Made by a program: the position numbers and the translations under genes
From: Sindora glabra
Lineage: Eukaryota > Streptophyta > Magnoliopsida > Fabales > Fabaceae
Reading direction: 5' to 3'
Length of the DNA stretch: 64,000 nucleotides
Assembly: GCA_020226215.1 (NCBI GenBank)
Contig: CM035236.1
Location: 6,329,001 to 6,393,000, forward strand
Shown here: piece by piece, positions 35,040-46,182 of the stretch
Position numbering within the stretch: the stretch's first letter is position 1
Layout: each line of letters begins with the position of its first letter
The notes under the pieces: generated by a model
Seen by the model: the letters and a program-made list of their open reading frames with translations, nothing else
Told to the model about the DNA's origin: nothing
Databases searched by the model: none

Positions 35040-37850
35040 CTATTTTTTTACTTTTTTTAAAAAATAATTATCCTGAATGAATTACTATTCGAAGACTAAA
35101 TAATAATACACTATTATTTAGCAGTTTAATTTTAATGAGATGTGATTTATTTATTTTAAATTTTTTTCAATATTACTATTTAAGAATAAAATAATGATAT
35201 GTTACCATCTAGAGATTAAATAATAACATATTGTTATTTAGCAATTTAGTTTGTTAATGAGATATAATTTATCCATTTATTTTTAATCAATATTATTATT
35301 TGAAGATGAAATAGTAACATTTTCTTTTAGTAATTTAGTTATTAATGAGATGTAATTTTTTCATTTATTTTAAATTTTTTTATTAATGTTGCTATTAAAA
35401 AATGAGATAATAATATGTTATTATTTAAAGACCAAATCATAACATGCTTGATAGTTTAATTATTAATGAAACTTGAATTATCTATTTATTTTAAGTCTTT
35501 TATTGATATTACTAATTAAAAATGAAATGATAATATGTTATTATTTTAAATTTTTAATTGATATTACTATTTAGAGATGAAATAATAACATATTATTATC
35601 TAAAGATTAACAATAACATGTTATTATTTGATAGTTTAATTGTTAATGAGACTTGAATTATCTATTTATTTTAGATTTTTAATCAATATTACTGTTTGGA
35701 GATGAAATAATAACATGTTACTATCTTAAGACCAAACAGTAATATACTATTATTTAGTAGTTTAATTGTTAACGAGACTTTATTTATCTATTTATTTTGA
35801 GTTGTTGGTGGATGTTACTATTTGAAAATGAAATAGTAATATTCTATTATTTGATAATTTGATTATTAATAAAATTTTATTTATCTATTTTTTTTAATTT
35901 TTAGTTGATGTTACGATTTTATCTTTAATAGTGATATATTATTATTTGATAATTTAATATTTAATAAGACTTAAATTATTTATTTATTTGAGACTTTTTG
36001 TTGATGTTATTATTTAGAAATGAAATAATAACATATTACTGTCTAAAAATTAAATAGTAATATATTATTATTTGATAATTTAATTGTTAATGAAACTTGA
36101 ATTATCTACTTATGTGAGATTTTTTATTAATATTACTATTTAGAGATGAAATAATAATATCCTTTTCTTTAATAATTTAGTTATTAATAAGACTTAATTT
36201 ATCCATTTATTTAAAATTTTTATTCAATGTTAATATTTGGAGATGAAATAGTAACATGTTACTATCTAAATGCTAAATAATAACATATTATTATTTAATA
36301 GTTTGATTGTTAATGAAACTTGAATTATCTATTTATTTAGAATTTTATATCAATATTACTATCAGAAAACAAATTGTAATATCCTCTTCTTTGATAATTT
36401 GATTATTAATAAAACTTGATTTATTCATTTATTTTAGATTTTTTATTGATATTTCTATTTGAAGATAAAATAGTAACATATTATTTTTTACAAATTAAAT
36501 AGTAATATATTATTATTTAATAATTTAATTGTTAATGAGACTTAATTTATCCATTTATTTTAAATTTTTAGTTAATATTATTATTTAGAGATAAAAGATT
36601 AAACAATAATATGCTCTTTTTTAACAGTTTAATTATTAATGAGATTTAATTTATCTATTTATTTTAAATTTTTAGTTTATGTTATTATTTCATCTCCAGA
36701 TAGTATGAAACAGTAAGATGAAATATTAACATGCTCTTCTTTTAACTTTTTTTATCCTGAATGAGTTACTATTAGTAACATGTTATTGTCTGAAACAATA
36801 ATAGTAACATGTTATTACTATTAGTTTATATTACTGTTTCATCTTCAAACAGTATGAAACAGTAAGATGAAATAGTAACATGCTCTTCTTTTACCTTTTT
36901 TTTTAAAAAATAATTATCCTAAATGAGTTGCTGTTAGTAACATATTACTATCTAAAGACTAACAGTAACATGTTGTTATTTAGTAATTTAATTTCTAATG
37001 AATCTTGATTTATTTATTTATTTTAAGTTTTTTTATTGATATTAGTATTTGGAGATGAAACAATGGCATATTACTATCTTAAGACTAAACAATAATATAT
37101 TGTTATTTAGTAATTTGATTATTAATGAGACTTGATTTATCTATTTATTTTAAATTTTTTATCGATGTTTCTATTTTGAAATTAAATAGTAGCATATTTT
37201 TCTTTGGTAGTTTGATTATTAATGAGATTTGATTTATTCATTTATTTTAGATTTTTAATCGATATTATTATTTAAAAATGAAATAAAAATAATAATATCC
37301 ATTTTTTTGATAATTTAGTTGTTAATAAAACTTGATTTATCCATTTATTTTGAGTTTCTAATCGATATTACTATTTAAAAATAAAATAGTAACGTATTAC
37401 TATTTGAAGATCAAATAGTAATATACTATTATTTAGTAATTTAATTATTAATGAGATTTAAATTATCCATTTGCTTAAGAGTTTTTAATCAATATTACTA
37501 TCTAGAAATTAAATAATAATATCATTTTCTTTGACAATTTGATTGTTAATGAGATTTAATTTATTCATTTATTTTAAATTTTTAATTGATATTACTATTT
37601 AAAAATTAAATAGTAACATGTTTACTATTTAAAGATTAAATAGTAACATGTTATTATTTAATAATTTGATTATTAAAGATATTTAATTTAACTATTTATT
37701 TAGAATTTTTTATTAATGTTACTATTTAAAGATGAAATGGTAATATATTATTGTTTGAAGATAAAACAATAATATGTTACTATTTGATCTACAAATAATA
37801 ACATATTATTCTTTGGTAGTTTTATTATTAAGAAAGTTATTATGATACTA
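35040..37850. repeat. 2.8-kb AT-rich degenerate tandem array
   Basis: Roughly 25 diverged units, each with a part like TTAATGAGACTTGAATTATC then CTATTTATTTTAAATTTTTA and one or two blocks like GAAATAGTAACATGTTA. Spacing between successive TTAATGAGACTT-type blocks alternates: about 125 bp where two TAGTAACAT blocks occur and about 95 bp where there is one (for example 35648, 35773, 35868, 35965, 36092, 36190, 36317, 36412, 36538). This suggests a two-part higher-order unit of about 220 bp. The opening sequence near 35055 recurs near 36897, so a larger segment was also duplicated. Non-coding. Confidence 0.85.
36249..36264. repeat. Perfect 16-bp palindrome of the array
   Basis: TAGTAACATGTTACTA equals its own reverse complement. 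Near-perfect versions recur in many units of the array. Confidence 0.85.
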
Positions 37851-38652
37851 CTATACATTAAAAGAATTAGGGAGTAAAAGATTAATGTGAGATTTGAATG
37901 AATTTAAATTGAGAAAAATGAGGTTAAGATAGGCAAAAACAATAAGAAAATGAAGAAAAATTAAAAAAAGTTATTAAAAAAAGCCTTTTTTGCTAGTTAG
38001 AGTGGGTAAAGAGCCCAAAACATTTTGCAAACATATAAATATCGAAAAGTTATATGAAATTAACATATAATTTACCCCAATCGGATAACCAAATACAAAG
38101 TTATGGTCATTCAAAGTTTTAAACTTAATCTAAGCATTTCCAATCAGGTAGATCTCACTGATATCAAATTTTCCTGTTTTCTATTTAAAAATTATAAGAA
38201 AATGAATGAAAATAAGTATTCATTTGTAAAAATTAATTAACTAATCGTGGAGTTATGCTCTTTCGAAGTTCCTGATTCACAACTGCCTTCTTATGGTAAA
38301 AAAAAAGGTATTTTAGAAATATAATACTAATAATTCATAAAATTAATACTTATATAAAATAAAGATCAGTACTAACACTCCTTTGAAAGGAAGTTCAATG
38401 CGTGACATTACAATGCAATTTACTATATACTTTATCTATGTAGTTTTATTCTTTTTAAGTTACTTCATACATGGTTTTCTAATGTTAAAATCTCTTCATA
38501 TTTATTCTAATTATTAATATTTTTCTCGTTTAAATTATTTTTTATTTAAATTTTAATGGTTTCACACATGTGAAATGTACTTACTTTTTATTTTTTAAAA
38601 TTAAATTTGACACTTATTGTTGAAACCAATTTATTCTTCCAAATATCCTAAC
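37851..38652. other. AT-rich intergenic stretch
   Basis: Nothing beyond short simple-sequence runs is recognisable. Confidence 0.5.
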
Positions 38653-38660
38653 CTTGAAAA

Positions 38661-39188
38661 TAAAGGTGATCATCGATCAGTTAGTAACAGTTAAGACTAT
38701 TTTTTAATCTGATCGTTCTTAACTAAAATATATTTTTTTAATCGACCAAACTCGATTATATAACTTCAGCCGAATTTAATTGATGAGTTCAGTTTTAGTC
38801 AATTTAAAATTTGAAAAAAAATTAAAAAAATGCCTAAATAAATTGATTTAAAGGTTAAAATTAATTTATAAATACATGTTAATATCATAATTCCATTAAT
38901 ATAACTACAATAAGAAGTAATTAAGTATTAAATTATAAAATGATTAACAAAATTTTAAATATGAATTTTCAAACAAAAAAATTAATATAAATTTTAGTTA
39001 ATGTCGGTTAAGTTCGATTAATTATAATTAAGACGGTTAAGAATTTTCATCCATAATTAACTAACCAATTATTTATAAATTTTTTCTTTCATTTTTAACT
39101 GATAGTAATATATTAACCGCTCTTAACTAACTAACTTCATATTTGGTCAGTCGATCAAGAGCATGTTGAAAATTTTTAATCATCCCTA
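38661..39188. mobile_element. hAT-like MITE with 8-bp duplication
   Basis: A 528-bp element flanked by the exact 8-bp repeat CTTGAAAA (38653-38660 and 39189-39196). The left end is TAAAGGTGATCATCG and the right end, reverse-complemented, TAGGGATGATTAAAA, an imperfect inverted repeat of the TAGGGRTGA style known from hAT elements. Subterminal GATCGGTTAAG-like motifs occur inverted on both sides. No coding capacity. Confidence 0.8.
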
Positions 39189-39196
39189 CTTGAAAA

Positions 39197-40284
39197 CCAT
39201 CCCTCTTTGGTAATTTTAAAGAAATTTAGTTTAACAAATATTTGGTTAATTATTTTCCTTTGGATAAATTAGTTTTGAAAGTGAGTGTTAAATTAGGTTG
39301 AGTTTGAAAAAATAGAGAATATGCACATTTCAAGTGTAATTTTTGTTAAATTTTAGATGAAATATAGTGTAAGTGAGTAAAATATCAATAATTGAAAATA
39401 TAAATAAGTAAATTAAGAAAGAAAGAAGAAGGATAAATCATATATAAATAAAGCATAATTTATCCCAATTTTTTTTGTTTTCAATTTATTGTTTTATTAT
39501 ATGAGTTTCGGGCCACAGAAGCTACAAGAATGCGTGAAAGAATAGCATCACCGTTTGCTTATATAAACAGAATATTCTATTTTATTTTATTCTAACGAAG
39601 AAGCAGAGAGGAGAGAAAAGAATAAGTATGAATAATTAAACAATATTTTTATCCAGAAAAAAACAAAATGGGGAAAAAGAAGGATACCATGACATGTGAT
39701 TGGCATGTTTCCTAGTGCAGAAGGGTGGCTCACCCAAGTTCCCTGAACTCTGCGGACTCTACCCTTAAAGAGAAAAGGGTTAGTCTCTTCTTCTACGAAT
39801 TTTTGGTCGCTGTAATGGTTCTATTCAGTAATTATTGTGGTATAATTTATTTTTGGGCAACACATTATTTCAAAGCAGATGGACCTCAATTATGTACTGA
39901 AAAATTATTGCCTTTTCTACAATACTAATAGTTTGCTTTTAACAGAGCAATATTAATGCTAACTTAGTTAGCATAAAGAGGAATGAGAAAATAATTACCA
40001 CGGATACAAATAGGAAAAAAAGAATCTGAAAACACATGTAGAAAGTGTAATAATCTAATTAAAATAATCTAAAAAATCTAAACCACAAAATCAGATAATA
40101 TACCCAAAATGTTCGGGCCATGATTTATGCATATTCTTTTGATTTTGTGAAATATATTCTCATTCTAATTGTTGGGAAATGAAACAAAAGAATAAAGCGC
40201 AATGTCTAACTACCGAAAGAGAAGGGAATAAAGGCAACCTAAAATAATTATCCTCGCTTGATTTATCAGAAATTTTCTGTTAGA
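39197..40284. other. Intergenic, with one promoter-like site
   Basis: Apart from the TATA box at 39560, no gene is recognisable. The 67-codon frame at 39725-39928 starts 165 bp downstream of that TATA box but has no known domain, so I do not call it a gene. Confidence 0.45.
39560..39567 (+). promoter_or_regulatory. Strong TATA box without an assigned gene
   Basis: TATATAAA in the context TTGCTTATATAAACAG, a consensus plant TATA box. Thirty to fifty bases downstream is a purine-rich stretch (GAAGAAGCAGAGAGGAGAGA) like a 5' leader. No protein gene follows; a non-coding transcript is possible. Confidence 0.35.
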
Positions 40285-40323
<39 letters not shown>

Positions 40324-40326
40324 ATA
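40285..40326. repeat. (AT)n microsatellite
   Basis: An AT run with one TT interruption near 40312. Confidence 0.95.
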
Positions 40327-42639
40327 GGCTTAGTAATCTTTACATTCATATATAGAAGTTAGTAATTTCTATTTTTTTATTTGAAGAAAAAATTATAATT
40401 ATATTTAATAATTAAAAAAGGATAAAGGGTATTATAATTTATTCTCATCAATAATTTTTTAATTTAATGAGTATATTTATTATAAAAATAAAAAATGATG
40501 AAAATTACTTAATTAATATTATAAATTAATATTTTTATTAAAATTATTTAAATGCTCTTGTAGACCTTGTTTTCTAGCTAAGTTCAAATTCTATGTAAAC
40601 AATTCTAAGGAATTAAATGATTTATAAGTACCATTATAAATCTTAAAAAAAAAAAAAAAAAACTAAGAGACTAATAGCATATTCTAACTTTAGGAGTGAA
40701 ACAACCGTATCTTACCTTTACACTTTTACTTAAAAATATAAAGATGCTATCAAATTAAAAATTGTGCATATCAGAAATCTTTCTGACATGCATGGCATAT
40801 TCTTTTGGGTGAGAATTGAGCCAGTTTCAAACTGAAAATTTATATTGATTAATATATAAATTGTGAGAGATGTAATAAAGAAAATGATATGCAGAACTAA
40901 TAATCATTTATCATAAAAGTCAAAAGATAATGGCAAGGCTTTCATATTATGGAACGAAGGATTTGCACAGGGTCAAGTTCACACAGAAGATATCTTAATA
41001 ATTTTATTCATATTATGTATCCCACATTACCCGAAGTTTGTGAGAAAATGACGAGAAACAGGAAGAAAGAAACAAATCATCTCAATTTGATACTTCAAAT
41101 ATTTAATGGTTTTATAAGTTGTGTGAGAGAAGTTAAATTTGTAATTGCAAAGCAATTAGAAAGATAGTATGATGACTGACTAAATAAGTGTTTCATTATA
41201 ATTATAATTATAATAGGGAAACGAAGATCAAGTGAGTTGCTTTCAACTTTCAATCATCAATAAAATGACAAAAAAAGAGCAATAATTGACATAATTTGAT
41301 TGCTAAAACAATGTATTAAAAATGAAATATTAATACTATTTAGAGGCCGATAAAGCAGCCAAGGCAGGACATATGTCTTTAGTCCGAGTAGAGTGATTAC
41401 GTGTGCGCACACGTCCTACCATAACCTTAACATACAAGACTTTTCACACATCTCACTCCGATCCTTCAGGTTTCTTCCACGCCTCACAACTATCTCCGTC
41501 TTCTCTCTTTAACTTGTTTTCACTCTTCTTTCTTTCATTAAAATTCCCCATTTGTCACGCTAGCTGGGGCTACCCTACCCATCAACTTCTTCATCAAGAA
41601 AGTAATTAATGAAAAATATAATTTTCAGATAAAGTGATTTCAACCTAACACTTCTACAATTCTACTTACTAAGTTTTTTTTGTTCAAATTAAATGAAAAA
41701 TTCACATACAAATTATGCACTTTAAACCAATAAAATATTACTAACAATTTATGAAATATCGTTGAAAATTGATTATTTCATCGATTAATAAAGTGATACA
41801 TACTAAGTAATTAAGAATTTCTCCATTGTCTAACAGCCTAAATGTTACTAATCTTCGAAAGAACTTAAACAATATTTACATATGATTTAATTTTTAAAAT
41901 TCTAATTAAGAACAAAAATTAATTGTTAACGGTTAAAATAATTGGAGAAATAAGATTTATTTATTTGTTTATTTCTACTCGCGTACAATTTTACAGCTTT
42001 CACGTTCTTGGTGTTCTTGACATGGAAGAGGAGATATAAATTAATAAGAAGATCGTTGGAGTTAGAATTGGAAAGAGAGCGTAGCAGGAGGGTCATGTGA
42101 CATGGTGATGATGGTGATGGTTAAAAAATGGGATGAAAGTGATGATGAGGAGGCAGATTAGCGATTTCCAGGAAAGTGTTCCTTTTTCCGGGAAAGTCAC
42201 TGTCATGATATTTATTGGTGCTCACCATAAATGGATGATATATCAAAAAGAACTAAACAATAATATAACTACAAGTTAAGAGAATGGTCTCATTATTGTC
42301 GATTCCAATCATGATAGCGTGGGTATAACGTATACCGTGAATGAGGGAGTAAACCACGAAAAAAAATGAAAAAAGAAAAAAATTTATATACTTTAATTAT
42401 ATAAAATATTTTTAATTATAATTAATAAATAAAAATAATTATTAATTTTATTAATTATTTATTAATTTCGTAGTAGTTATATATATATATATATATGGAA
42501 AATTAATTGTTTAATTTCTAAATTTTTAATAATTATAAAAAGTAATAATTATTTTTTTTTTTGTTAAATTTAATCAAGACGGGGCATATAAAAATTTCTA
42601 AAAAAATAATAATAATCTGCACCGTGAATTAACTAAGGA
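40327..42639. other. Intergenic stretch
   Basis: No supported gene. The small frames at 40949-41167 and 41403-41609 have no recognisable domain. A perfect palindrome lies at 41399. Confidence 0.5.
41399..41414. promoter_or_regulatory. ACGT-core palindrome
   Basis: ACGTGTGCGCACACGT is a perfect 16-bp palindrome carrying ACGTGT at both ends, the core of abscisic-acid response elements bound by bZIP factors. A pyrimidine-rich leader-like stretch follows (41465-41560). A role is inference; no gene is attached. Confidence 0.4.
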
Positions 42640-42920
42640 GCTCGGAACCTGGGACGAGTAAGGTGGAAAGAATATATCTGCCTTTAATGTAAGGGTATGG
42701 AGGGGCTGACCTTCAACCATTGGGGTATCACGTGGGACATGACCCTACCAGTCCCCTTAAAGGCAAAGCATCTCTTCTTATATCAGCTCTCTCTCTCCTC
42801 TCTCATCTTTGTTTATGTAAGAGAATCATCCATTCCTTCCTTCCTTTCTTTCTACCCAAGCCCTCTTCTCTCTCTTTCTCTCTCTGCCCCCAACTGATTT
42901 GCAGACAGAAACACGTGAGC
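42640..42920 (+). promoter_or_regulatory. Promoter-like patch with two G-boxes
   Basis: CACGTG G-boxes lie at 42729-42734 and 42912-42917. Between them are a weak TATA-like TTATATCAG near 42778 and a CT-rich run (CTCTCTCTCTCCTCTCTC) typical of plant core promoters and leaders. TGCCTTTAA near 42679 and TTAAAGGCA near 42761 form an inverted pair around the first G-box. No coding frame with a known domain follows, so this may be the promoter of a non-coding RNA or of a lost gene. Confidence 0.35.
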
Positions 42921-43758
42921 TAACTTTCTGGACCTTTCTCCAGATTAATCATAACCTTCCGTTTATATTTATGTTCCAGAGAGATTTTGATACATTAAAT
43001 TTAATTATATGTTAAATATATTTGTTATAAAATTAAACTTTTTAAATATATAATAATGTATTAATAATAAGATTTATTAGTATATTAATGACATATTATA
43101 TGCCAATAATATACTAAAAAAAATTTCTTTCTTATTATCTAATGCCTATATTTCCCATACTTATTATTTTTTTTATTTTTAATGCATAATATATACTTGA
43201 TTTAGTGTATTTAATCATATTCTGTTGTACCTATAATTCGTATATTCAGAAAAATTATAGTTGAGAATAACAATTTTTTCCATATATTAAGAGTAACTCG
43301 ATTCAAATTTAAAGTTATTATCACACTACTTCCATTTAATCACAAATAATAATGATTACTTTGAATTAAAATATAAAAAAATTAAATCAATGCTATACTT
43401 CATTACCGTAATTTGAAAGTATTATTTCTACGACATACATATGAAACATGGACTTAGTAAATATATAACTGCATCATGAAAAAACAAAAGAGAATAATAT
43501 TAACTTTAGAGATATATCATATATCATATATGTATGAATGTATAGGTACAAAAAGCACAGAGATTCAAAAATTAAAAGAAAAAATCCTCCATATATATAG
43601 ATTTTCTTCTATGAGCACCTTTATATAAGAAGGGAAAAAATAGAAATAGATGATCAACTAGCAGATACTATTTTCTGCAGTATTAGTAATTAATTACACG
43701 GTTTCCCTCAACCAAAAAAATACAATGGTTGTGGAGAATAATTTTATTTATTTCCTAA

Positions 43759-44475
43759 TCAGCATGCTGCAGAAGGATTCGAGAAGGGGCTAAAGAAGTG
43801 AGCCTTAGGAGCCATAGAAAATGGGCTTTTATTGGAACCGCCGTCACCCACGCCACCGAGCCTCTCGCAAGAAGGACACATAGTGAGAGTGGCCGCCGGC
43901 ATCGGCATGTAAAAGGGCTGTGCTAGTTTCAGTGCCTTCAGTTCTTGCAACTCCTTCTGCAGCCTTCTGTTTTCATCCGTCAGACTTTCACAGCATTTCT
44001 TCAATAACTCGCAGTCCACCTCTGTCTGCTTCAGCTTTGTTCTGCATAAACCAATGTAATATAATATTATATAATCAAAAAATCCCTAACACACACATAT
44101 ATGCATATATATCGATAACTGCACGCCTTGAAGCCGTAAATATAGTTAGTATTAACGAACAAAACCAGCAAATCTTTTTTTAAGAAATCCGAACCAATTA
44201 TATCTTTTGTCCGGAAAACATCCTCAACCTACCATGACGGGCACATATTAAGAATACAATATACATCAAATTGCAGAGAAAACATGTCTTGGATCAATTA
44301 CGTACCTTGCTCTACGATTCTGGAACCATACTTCAACTTGTCGAGGCCGTAGATTTAACTGCCTGGCCAAGGCTTGCTTTTGCTTCTGTTAACTCAAAGC
44401 AAATAATATACTTTATTAGTCCATCGCCAGAATTAACCAAAGGAGATTCAAATGACGAAAAAAGGAAAAAAAATC

Positions 44476-44507
<32 letters not shown>

Positions 44508-45022
44508 ATGATGATGAATATTACAGGGTTGAGAGTACTGTGTTGTTTGAAGCTTTCCTCGAGAAGAGCAGATTGTTCTTTTGTAAGCCTGAGCTTCTTT
44601 CTGGCATTAGTTCCGTCTTCGTCTTCATCGCTCATGACTCTTGAAGAAATCCTCTCTGGCTCAACCTCTTCACTGTTGAGATCTCTCTCCCTCTTGACTC
44701 TTCCGGTGGAGAAGGAGGAAACAGCACTGTGAGGGGAAGTCTGCCGAGACGTGTCGAGAATGCTCTCCTCGCGGCAACCTGATCTGTTCACATCAATCCT
44801 TTTTGGGACTTGGAAGGTTTCGCCAGAAAGACCCAACGTCAAACATGGCTCTGAGATGTAACCGGAAGAAAGCTTGGTTGTTGGGCTAATAAGATTATTA
44901 AGATGAACAGCAGCTTTGGAAGGAGGAGGAGTGGTAGTAGCGGCTTCTTCTGCACGAGTTAAACCTAACCCTAGAACAAGATGAAGACCTGAGTTATTAG
45001 AATCATCGAGTTGAAGACCCAT
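43759..45022 (-). CDS. HAT22: HD-Zip class II transcription factor, HAT22/HAT9-like (3 exons, 286 aa)
   Basis: A nuclear DNA-binding repressor of the homeodomain-leucine zipper II family; members act in auxin, shade, hormone and senescence responses and bind CAATNATTG as dimers. Exons on the - strand are 45022-44525, 44385-44306 and 44041-43759; introns are GT-AG and the 861-nt join is open. Residues 15-21 (LVLGLGL) form an EAR-type repression motif and 61-65 (LTLGL) a second LxLxL. The homeodomain covers about 139-195 with [11 protein letters not shown] at its third helix; intron 1 falls after Pro166 and intron 2 in the Arg193 codon. The zipper has leucines at 206, 213, 220 and 227. CPSCE at 248-252 is the class II redox-sensitive signature. 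The protein ends NPSAAC, as HAT22 does in my memory. The ATG opens the EAR region and is the natural start. Confidence 0.95.
44478..44505. repeat. (AG)14 microsatellite in intron 1 of the HD-Zip gene
   Basis: On the coding strand this is a (CT)14 run starting about 20 bases inside the 5' splice site of the 139-nt intron 1. Length variation here would alter a short intron substantially. Confidence 0.95.
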
Positions 45023-45377
45023 TCGGACGGCAGAATGAAAGGAAGAAGACGGAAGAGAGAATTTAGATGGAGCGGTTTGAAGTCATAGGAAGGAATCAAG
45101 GAGGTCTTAAGAAGAGAAGGAGGGGCCAGGGTTTGAATGAGACTTTTGTGGGGGCAATAGGTGGGTGGGTGGGTGGCTATGATTATTATTAATCAAAAAG
45201 AGGAATGAGAAGGGAAACGAACCTGTGTATCAGAAATTATGAAAGTCACCCTCCATATCTCTTACATAGGTTGACCATTTGAGCCCCACCGTGTTACCCG
45301 CCATTTTAATAACAGACAAACGTAGCCAATCCCTCTTCCTCTCTCTCTCTCTCTCTGGGGAAAATTACATTTACATT
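45023..45377 (-). promoter_or_regulatory. Upstream region of the HD-Zip gene
   Basis: Read on the - strand it has CT-rich tracts and CCCACCCACCCACC near 45160-45175, but I find no consensus TATA box and no perfect CAATNATTG site in it. A (TC)n run lies at about 45338-45356. The promoter is assumed from position only. Confidence 0.4.
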
Positions 45378-45576
45378 ATGTTTGGTTCTGAAGATGGAAA
45401 AGAAGGGTACAAAAGTTTAAATTTTAAATTTTTTTTATTTGGTTGGAAAGAAAGAAAAAGAAATAAAAATGAATTTTTATCATTTTTATATAAATTTTTA
45501 AAAAATTTCTTCTTTTTATTTTTAATTAAAATTTAAAAATTTTCTTTCTTTCCTTTTTTTTATCCTTGCAAACATA
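45378..45576. mobile_element. Small foldback MITE
   Basis: TATGTTTGG at the left faces CAAACATAG at the right, and the AT/GA-rich interior folds back on itself (AAAGAAAGAAAAAG against CTTTCTTTCC). It is about 200 bp, perhaps with a TA duplication. It sits about 350 bp upstream of the HD-Zip start. Confidence 0.45.
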
Positions 45577-45686
45577 GAATTAGAGAAAACAAAGGTTCTT
45601 ATTTAAAAGAAAAGGAATGGGAACCATGAGATCCATTTTATTTTTAATTAAAATTAATTAATTAACTTGACAATCAGTTGATTTTA

Positions 45687-46182
45687 CCATTTGGCAATTA
45701 ATTATTTCATTAGTTAGTTGACTTTAAATCAATCATTTTCAAAATGCTAGAAGGACTAGTGTTTTAAGTTGGTTGATTGGAAAAAAAATCAAATTATTTC
45801 TAGAAGCTTTCATATTTTTCATTTTGTCTTTCTTTAAAAATTTCTAAAAAATTTAATAATTATAAAAATTATGTTAATTTAATTTAAAAAATATCTAATA
45901 TATAATAATTTATTATTTATAAGAAAATTTAATATACTAACTAATATATAAAATTTAAAACATTAAAATAAAAGAATACTTAAATAATTCATATAATGTA
46001 TTAACGTCGTTATATGTCATTTTATATCTAAACAACTAATAATAAATAATTAATTTTATCAAGCATTTTATTCAAACAATTAATGTAATTAGTTAATCAA
46101 ATTAATTAATATAATTAGTCACTAACTAATAGTTAATCAATTCAGTTAATCATTATAACTATTAACTAATTGCCAAATAAGG
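45687..46182. mobile_element. MITE with TTTGGCAATTA ends
   Basis: The left end reads CCATTTGGCAATTAATTA and the right end, reverse-complemented, CCTTATTTGGCAATTAGTTA. The 496-bp interior is AT-rich with further inverted TTAGTTA/TAACTAA motifs. No certain target duplication. Confidence 0.55.

Noticed and set aside
35040..37850. CRISPR-like array or coding repeats
   Set aside because: Units are degenerate, have no constant repeat with unique spacers, contain stops in all frames and lie in plant nuclear DNA.
42677..42774. MicroRNA precursor hairpin
   Set aside because: The TGCCTTTAA/TTAAAGGCA arms pair for nine bases, but the inner stem is poor and neither arm resembles a known plant microRNA that I can recall.
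44271..44732. 153-codon open frame on the + strand
   Set aside because: It is antisense to the HD-Zip exons and introns; the - strand exons explain the sequence fully.
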